From Utricularia gibba (lineage: Eukaryota; Streptophyta; Magnoliopsida; Lamiales; Lentibulariaceae): DNA of 64,000 nucleotides. Under the pieces are notes generated by a model, which did no database searches, was not told where the DNA came from, and saw nothing but the letters and a program-made list of their open reading frames with translations. Within the stretch, counting starts at the first letter, position 1. The number at the start of each line of letters is the position of its first letter. Shown one piece after another: positions 58,469 through 64,000 of this stretch. The stretch covers positions 186,001-250,000 of the forward strand of contig NEEC01000008.1 of the NCBI GenBank assembly GCA_002189035.1, in the 5' to 3' direction. Made by a program: the position numbers and the translations under genes.

Positions 58469-61400
58469 CATACTATTAAACAAATGACCATTTTATTATA
58501 AACTTTCTTAATCATATTCTATACATAATATTAATAAAAGGTATGTAAGTAAATAAATTATATAAACCATAATGATAATATCTTTCTCTTCATCTTGTAT
58601 AAGATTATTGAAATTGAATATATGCTTGTTTACTTTTTCCATAATTGGTGTAGACTCAACAAATAGATTAACACTGATTCTGACATATAATGGGTTGAAG
58701 ATCTATAGTAAATCAATATCTGATCAAAATCCTATGAATCTTGTAAAGCTTGAACTTGAATCATAATATTGTATATGAGTTATTATTTTATATCGGCCAC
58801 CTTGTAAACCGTAAAATGATGATTATTGATTCTTTAATTCATCCAATGATACATGACTTTTGAATCTTGTAATAGCAATTGAAAGTTGATAATATGCCTG
58901 GTACCTACTGTAATTCATGGATATTTTCACTCAAGAAAATCTTCACCATAATAGATTGAAAAACTATCTTGATCAAGGAAGTATATCTTATGAAATCATT
59001 TTTGTTTGTAAAATAATAATAGAAATTCTCTTTAAATAGATTTTAAAAAAGAATGCTTGAAGATTAAAAAAATATAGAAATTAAGAAAATTATGCTAATT
59101 GGTTTAAAAAACAGGTCAGATCGGGCGATTCGATTGAGAAAAATTGGAATCAATTTAGAGACCAGTTCAATTTCAATAAAACTTGACAAATCAAGGCTTT
59201 TGTGTGTATATGGCAAAAAAGCAGGATTCTCTTGCAATACATGTGGCAAAAAGTTGCAACCTCTTGTAGTTGATGAAGAAAATATTGAATCTATTTTCAT
59301 TTCAGGTCATTTGAATGTATCATTATTTAAAGATTTAACAATTGAAAATGTTACTTTGAAACCTAGATATGAGGTCAATAATGAAGAGACACGAACCTAG
59401 AATTTGATTTAATGCTTTCATTTGGTTTTAAAGATATTTTTTTGTGTTCTTTTAATGTTTATGTGATTTTAAACTATTAGTTTTATTTAGATCTTAAACA
59501 TTTCTTTTTGTTATGTCACCGTTTTTTTTTATAGGAGCTTTAAAAGAACAAATCTCTCATTGGAATGTTTCAACTCTCCTACTATTTTTTGTAAAAAATT
59601 ATTGTGTTTGAACATAAATAACACATAAATAAAAAAGAATAGTTGAAAATAAAGAATGTAAAAAATAGGAAAAAAATGATTTAACATATAAAATGAAAAA
59701 ATTAAATAAAAGATAATATTATTTTTATAAATTGACTAATTTTAAAATTTAGTAAGATATTAATTAACGTGAAATTATTTAATTATGTTATTTTTAATAT
59801 ATACTACAGTTTTTTTAAAAAAATGTATATTTATTTATAAAATATAACGATAAAATAGAAAATTATAGTTTTGGTATATATGTTTATTAAAAAAAATTAT
59901 TTATTTGTATATATATATATATTATGGAATTAAAAATTGTATAAAAAATATTTGCTTTTTTTAAAATTAAATGATAACTATTTTTATAACAAAACCCACA
60001 GATGTACATTTTTATCACATATACCATACACTTATGTAAAAAACCCATTGCTCACTAATAAAACTGAAAAACCCAGATGACCGTTTTCCAACCATGGGAA
60101 TGCGAGCCCAACTCGGGCTGTGTGTACGACTCGTCCTTGTTTGGATTGTCCCAATGTTCAAATTTCGTTTTCAAAGCCACAGTAGTTTGCTCTGTCTACT
60201 TGTTATTTTCTTTATAATAAATTAGTTCAAGATGTTGATAAAGATGCAATCTTGTGTTGAATTGTTGAATGAAAGCATGAGATGGCAAATGAGCTTTTGC
60301 TTTCAATCACAATCAAGATGAAATGGGCAGTCAGTCAAACTTCAATAAAGAGGAGGAAAATTGGCTATCTAGGTAGCTACGAGGGTTTGAGGTGCCCGTG
60401 CCTGTAGGCTTTGGAATGTACACAGCAGTGTAAAGTATAGGGAGGGGGGGTTTTGCTTTGCACCTCCAGAATGCTAGAAGAAGACAGAAACTTAATTCAG
60501 TTATTACTTAAATAGTTTCCTGGTGCAGATCTCCCCTGCCCCAGTGATGCAGTGCTTACTCTGGAAACTTTTTTGCAGCTCCTCACAGACATTGAATTCT
60601 CTTTATGTTGCTGTTGGAAATCACCAACAAGGTAAAGTAAAAATCTGGGTATTTGCTTCGGGGTGGGGGAAAAATGTCTATCTTGCAATATGAATCCCAT
60701 GACTACCCCCTACCCCATTCTCACTGGTGTACACATGAATGATGAATCGGTCTCTTCTGATAGATAACTCTACTGTTCATACCTGTCGAAAAATGGCAGA
60801 GATGATTGGCATGTAGTGCGAAGGACTGATGGGTAATTTCCTTGGGGGGTTTCACATTTCTAACATGGCAGCCAAGGTACCTTAGAGTGGTGCATTCCTT
60901 GCGCCACAGATGGCGTGAGGTGAAGTGAAGAGAAGGCGACCGCATTGATGAGACATGACGCTATCCAGAAAAAAGGGGTGCACAAGCAAGGGAACTTCAA
61001 AAGGGTGGTTGAGAAATGAATGAGAGACATGAGTAAAATAAGGATTGTCTTGTTGATTGATTGATTGATCTAGCAGCAAAGTGTCTACTGCGGCATCTGC
61101 TTCTTGTTAAATCTTTGGTGAGAGTAATGCAATGAATCCCCTTCCCGGGTGTTGAGAAGAGACAAAAGAGCAAACTTACTGATGGCGATGGTCAAGCTAC
61201 AGAGCTATGACATTGCCACTGGTACTTAGATTATATATTGGTGTTGTGTTTAATGGTGGAACTGGAGCCCTAAGGAGCCAGGCAGCAGCAGGCTGCCCTT
61301 GACAGGCCAGGAGTCCTTCCTCCCTCCTCTCCTCATCTTCTTCTATATATTATTTTCTTTTTCTCTGTCATGTTATTGAAGGGGAAGACCCGGCCCTGTC

Positions 61401-61725
61401 TGAATCACATTGCTGAGTCATCGAAATTCGAGCTCTCTTTGGAGAAGGCACGGCACGGCAGGGCACGGATGCGTTGTTCCCATTGTGTTTTCCCACCGTA
61501 CCACGACGCTTTTTGTTTACCTTGAACCGGACACGTCGGAATGCCCTGCCGCCTCCAAACCGGTGCAAGAAGTCGTCGTCGTCGACCGTATGCTCCGAGG
61601 GCTACCCCAACGCATGATTCGTCCAAGTAGCAAACGTGGCGCCGTACGGACGCATCCCTCTTTTTGTTTTCTATTTCTAGCGAGGAATCCCAATAACACA
61701 CGCACGCATGCAAAATTTTTAAAAA

Positions 61726-61769
61726 CAGCAGCAGTAGCAGCAGCAGCAGCAATAATAATAATAATAATA
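61726..61769. repeat. (GCA)n(AAT)n compound microsatellite
   Basis: CAGCAGCAGTAGCAGCAGC-type units followed by about six AAT units. On the minus strand it produces a poly-Leu frame that is not a gene. Confidence 0.85.
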
Positions 61770-61915
61770 TATTTTTAGAATAAAAGATGCAACTTTGTGA
61801 AAAATAATTGACGTAATGATGGATCAGTATTGTCTGTACAAAAGAAAAAAAAAAAACCATGTAATGGGATGGTATCATGAACCAGTTCATTCCCATTCGA
61901 TTGCTTGGTTGCATG

Positions 61916-61938
61916 AATGCAATGCAATGCAATGCAAT
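61916..61938. repeat. (AATGC)n minisatellite-like run
   Basis: Four to five tandem AATGC units. Confidence 0.8.
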
Positions 61939-62416
61939 ACAATACTACAACTGAATGGAACTGCTCTGTGGCGGATTTCATGGTCCACGCCCTGGACTGG
62001 AACAACACCTCCATGTACTTGCGCCTGCTCCCTCTCCCCGTTGAAAAGGTCGGAGGCTGGAGCCACCGCCAATGGGCATGAGACACACCAAGAAACACAC
62101 GCAGTTGAGATCAGATTGCGCATCTTTACGCTGAGGCCTCTCCTAAGGGAGTGTCGTGTCCATGGAAAAAAACGAAAAGCTTTTTTTTTTTTTTGGTGGT
62201 ATTGTTTTGTGTTTACTGTGGCATCGGGTGGGGTAGCTTGCATTTATGCGTTGAGGCCAGGGTAGGGACAGATAGATGGAGCAAAGGGTCATCAGGCTGA
62301 AGGGCAGTTCAAAGAGGACGAGAGTTTTTTTAAGGAGGTGTTGATCCATTGCATATCACAGCAGCAGCTTTTCGGTTAAAAATGCTTTCTGTTCTTTTCT
62401 TGTCTTGCTAATTGGG

Positions 62417-63571
62417 ATGCCTACTCCCACCAAATCTTCCTGTTCCTCCTCCTCCTCCGATTCTTGCGCCATGTACACAAATGTGAGCTTTCTCTCAACA
62501 AACCCCGACATTGATCTCAACTCCACTTCGAATCAAGAGGATGAAGAAGGTTTCCGGGGAATGCATGGTGCATTGACCAAGGAGCAAACTGGTAATGCGA
62601 AGCTTTGCGCCAGAGGCCATTGGCGTCCTGCTGAAGATTCCAAGCTCAGGGAGCTTGTTGCACTTTATGGTCCTCAGAATTGGAACCTTATTGCAGACCA
62701 ATTGGAAGGGAGATCAGGTAAACATCCTTGGATCTAATGCTGCAACACCTTCTTACTAGTTCTGAATTTTGTTCGTTTGGGATGAAGGTAAAAGTTGCCG
62801 ATTGAGGTGGTTTAATCAGCTGGATCCAAGGATTAACAGGAGAGCGTTCACTGAAGAAGAAGAAGAGAAGCTGCTAGCAGCTCACAGCCTTTATGGCAAC
62901 AAATGGGCAATGATTGCGAGGCTGTTTCCTGGAAGAACAGACAATGCAGTGAAGAACCATTGGCATGTTGTGATGGCGAGGAGATACAGAGAACAATCCA
63001 GTGCGTGTAGGAGGAGAAAAATGAACCAGTTTCTTTTCAGCAGAATGGCACCTGATGATGCTGCTACACAAACAGACCAAAATATCAACGGTGGGCGAGG
63101 GGTGTTATCCAGTAGTGGCAACCGGGAAGGAGCACCTAACGCCGAAGGGTTCTGGTCACCTCATCCTTCAGTCGCGTTCTCCCCATGTGAGGCCTCTTTT
63201 CCCTTGTTAAAACTGGCTCATAAACCTTCTTTTATCTCTTAACCACTTAAGAAAATCCCATGAGGTTGCTTTTTGCAGCTTAGAATCAATATAATAACCA
63301 AAAGAAGCTGCAAAAGACTACCTCCTGAACTTGTCTGTCTTTGTAACTCATAAATGCGTTGTCTTCAGGCCACAGCACCAGTGAAGTGATGAACATTTTC
63401 AACCACAACCAATACATTCTCTATCCAGCAATCCAACCGCAACCCCGTAACTTCCCATCGGAATCGACTCCACAGCCGTGGAATGCGCCAGTGGTCAATT
63501 CATCAGCAGCGCATGAGAAAACTGCACCACCATTTATAGACTTCCTGGGAGTGGCCTCTTTAAGAAAATGA
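62417..63571 (+). CDS. R2R3-MYB transcription factor, subgroup 21 (MYB52/54/105/117-like)
   Basis: Three coding exons, 62417-62717, 62788-63186 and 63369-63571, give 300 aa. A Ser-rich N-terminus (1-62) is followed by R2 ([19 protein letters not shown] ... [20 protein letters not shown]) and R3 ([20 protein letters not shown] ... [33 protein letters not shown]). The C-terminus ends [14 protein letters not shown], the subgroup-21 signature. Relatives act in secondary wall formation and ABA response (MYB52/54) or organ-boundary formation (MYB105/117). The second donor at 63187 (t|gtgagg) joins the acceptor at 63368 to give a CHSTSEVMN junction in frame. Read without splicing, exon 2 would run on to a stop at 63242. 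The start ATG at 62417 is the first in frame. Confidence 0.91.
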
Positions 63572-63776
63572 CTGGAATGATAAGCTTGAAAGTATTTTAA
63601 GTGCTTGTTTTCTACTTCACCTTCATGTGAATAAGTGTTTGCATTACGACAAAGAGGTCCGCAGTGTATTGCAAGTGGTTAAGAACCTTGTTCATTATTA
63701 CATGTAAATGATATATCATCCTACGGGAACAAAAAGCAGAAACTTGGTATCTAATCACTCATGTCTTCTAAGAAAC

Positions 63777-64000
63777 TCAGATACTCTCATGAAAGTTAAC
63801 TGACCGTGATAAAGCTGCTGGATTTGCCATAAGAACAGCCATTGCTGCACCACCATTCATGAATCTACCTCTCTTACTATTTGAATCAAGAACCTGATAA
63901 AAACCAACGAACGATCTGATCTTCTCATTCTTGATCCCCAGAGTAGACCATACAGAACTATTTGCAGTTTCAGTGGCATCATCGATCTTCATTGATGGAG
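63777..64000 (-). CDS. 3' end of an unidentified gene, truncated by the window
   Basis: The minus-strand frame is open from the right edge to a stop at 63777-63779 and ends VLMANPAALSRSVNFHESI. It contains SSVWSTLGIKNEKIRSFVGF. The texture is that of a plant protein C-terminus, but I do not recognise the family. The internal Met at 63992 is not claimed as the start, since the frame continues beyond the window. It is convergent with the MYB gene, about 200 bp apart. Confidence 0.5.
   Translation of the reverse strand, partial: PSMKIDDATETANSSVWSTLGIKNEKIRSFVGFYQVLDSNSKRGRFMNGGAAMAVLMANPAALSRSVNFHESI

Larger units (their letters stand above)
58469..62416. other. Intergenic, AT-rich then mixed
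   Basis: 58469-60100 is AT-rich. A 102-codon frame at 59092-59400 has a CxxC (CNTCGKK) but no recognised domain and begins in repeat-like sequence. From 60100 to the MYB gene the composition is mixed, with microsatellites. The last part is the probable MYB promoter and leader. No gene is supportable. Confidence 0.45.

Noticed and set aside
59092-59400. 102-codon frame with CxxC
   Set aside because: Only one CxxC and repeat-like first half; no family recognised, surrounding DNA AT-rich and non-coding.
61405-61932. 175-codon poly-Leu frame (minus)
   Set aside because: The Leu run is the reverse reading of a (GCA)n(AAT)n microsatellite. No domain, and the composition is not coding-like.
1-64000. 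CRISPR array, bacterial operons, or organelle segments
   Set aside because: No direct-repeat arrays with regular spacers, no ribosome-binding-site-led gene runs, and no plastid or mitochondrial genes were seen.

Overview
The window is nuclear DNA of a flowering plant, most likely a eudicot. The evidence is spliceosomal GT-AG introns, several single-copy plant genes with close plant homologues (GNOM-type ARF-GEF, SPIRAL1-like, SNAP25-like, p24, two R2R3-MYBs), nuclear-type tRNAs, and nested plant LTR retrotransposons and hAT elements in very AT-rich intergenic DNA. I cannot name the species. No bacterial, organellar or CRISPR-like feature was seen.

Layout. 1-783 is the tail of a broken Ty3/gypsy integrase. 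1.8-2.5 kb (-) holds an orphan exon-like open frame. 2.6-10.8 kb is a gene-dense island: SPIRAL1-like (-), tRNA-Thr(CGT) (+), tRNA-Pro(TGG) (-), a Qb/Qc SNAP25-type SNARE (+), a decayed Agenet-like fragment (-), a DHHC protein S-acyltransferase with 9 coding exons (+) and a convergent multi-pass membrane protein (-). 10.8-12.76 kb is AT-rich with a 222-bp MITE. 12.765-23.248 kb is one decayed Ty3/gypsy element (A, non-chromovirus Tat/Athila-like) with a perfect 5-bp target duplication ACTAC. It carries a 541-bp apparent solo LTR (16609-17149) and a 2989-bp hAT element (18598-21586). 23.25-25.3 kb is a second hAT transposase remnant that borders A. 25.6-26.6 kb is a decayed Myb/SANT-like gene of the kind associated with Harbinger elements.

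27.9-37.0 kb is the second gene island: a GNOM-type ARF-GEF (+, 1451 aa, one coding intron), a convergent p24-delta cargo receptor (-, 215 aa), and a subgroup-9 (MIXTA/MYB16/MYB106/MYB17-like) R2R3-MYB (-, 335 aa). 37.0-42.2 kb is a less AT-rich, microsatellite-studded stretch with no supportable gene. 42.2-43.88 kb is AT-rich.

43.88-58.47 kb is a nest of two chromovirus-type Ty3/gypsy elements. Element B (-) has its 3' LTR at 43882-45164, its coding region up to 50448, and its leader, PBS and 5' LTR stub at 58031-58468. Element C (+, 50449-58030) sits inside B and has lost most of its own 5' LTR. Each carries a 1.35-1.42 kb solo LTR resembling the LTR of element A (45200-46617 in B, with TSD AACAT; 55843-57190 in C). 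C also carries a 547-bp hAT-like insertion (54321-54867). 58.5-62.4 kb is gene-poor. 62417-63571 is a subgroup-21 (MYB52/54/105/117-like) R2R3-MYB (+, 300 aa). The 3' end of an unidentified gene (-) runs off the right edge.

The genes do not form an operon or cluster. Several share membrane traffic (SNARE, GNOM ARF-GEF, p24), but that looks like ordinary linkage. I found no convincing new system. The most informative content is the datable insertion order of the transposons and a few gene-level details.
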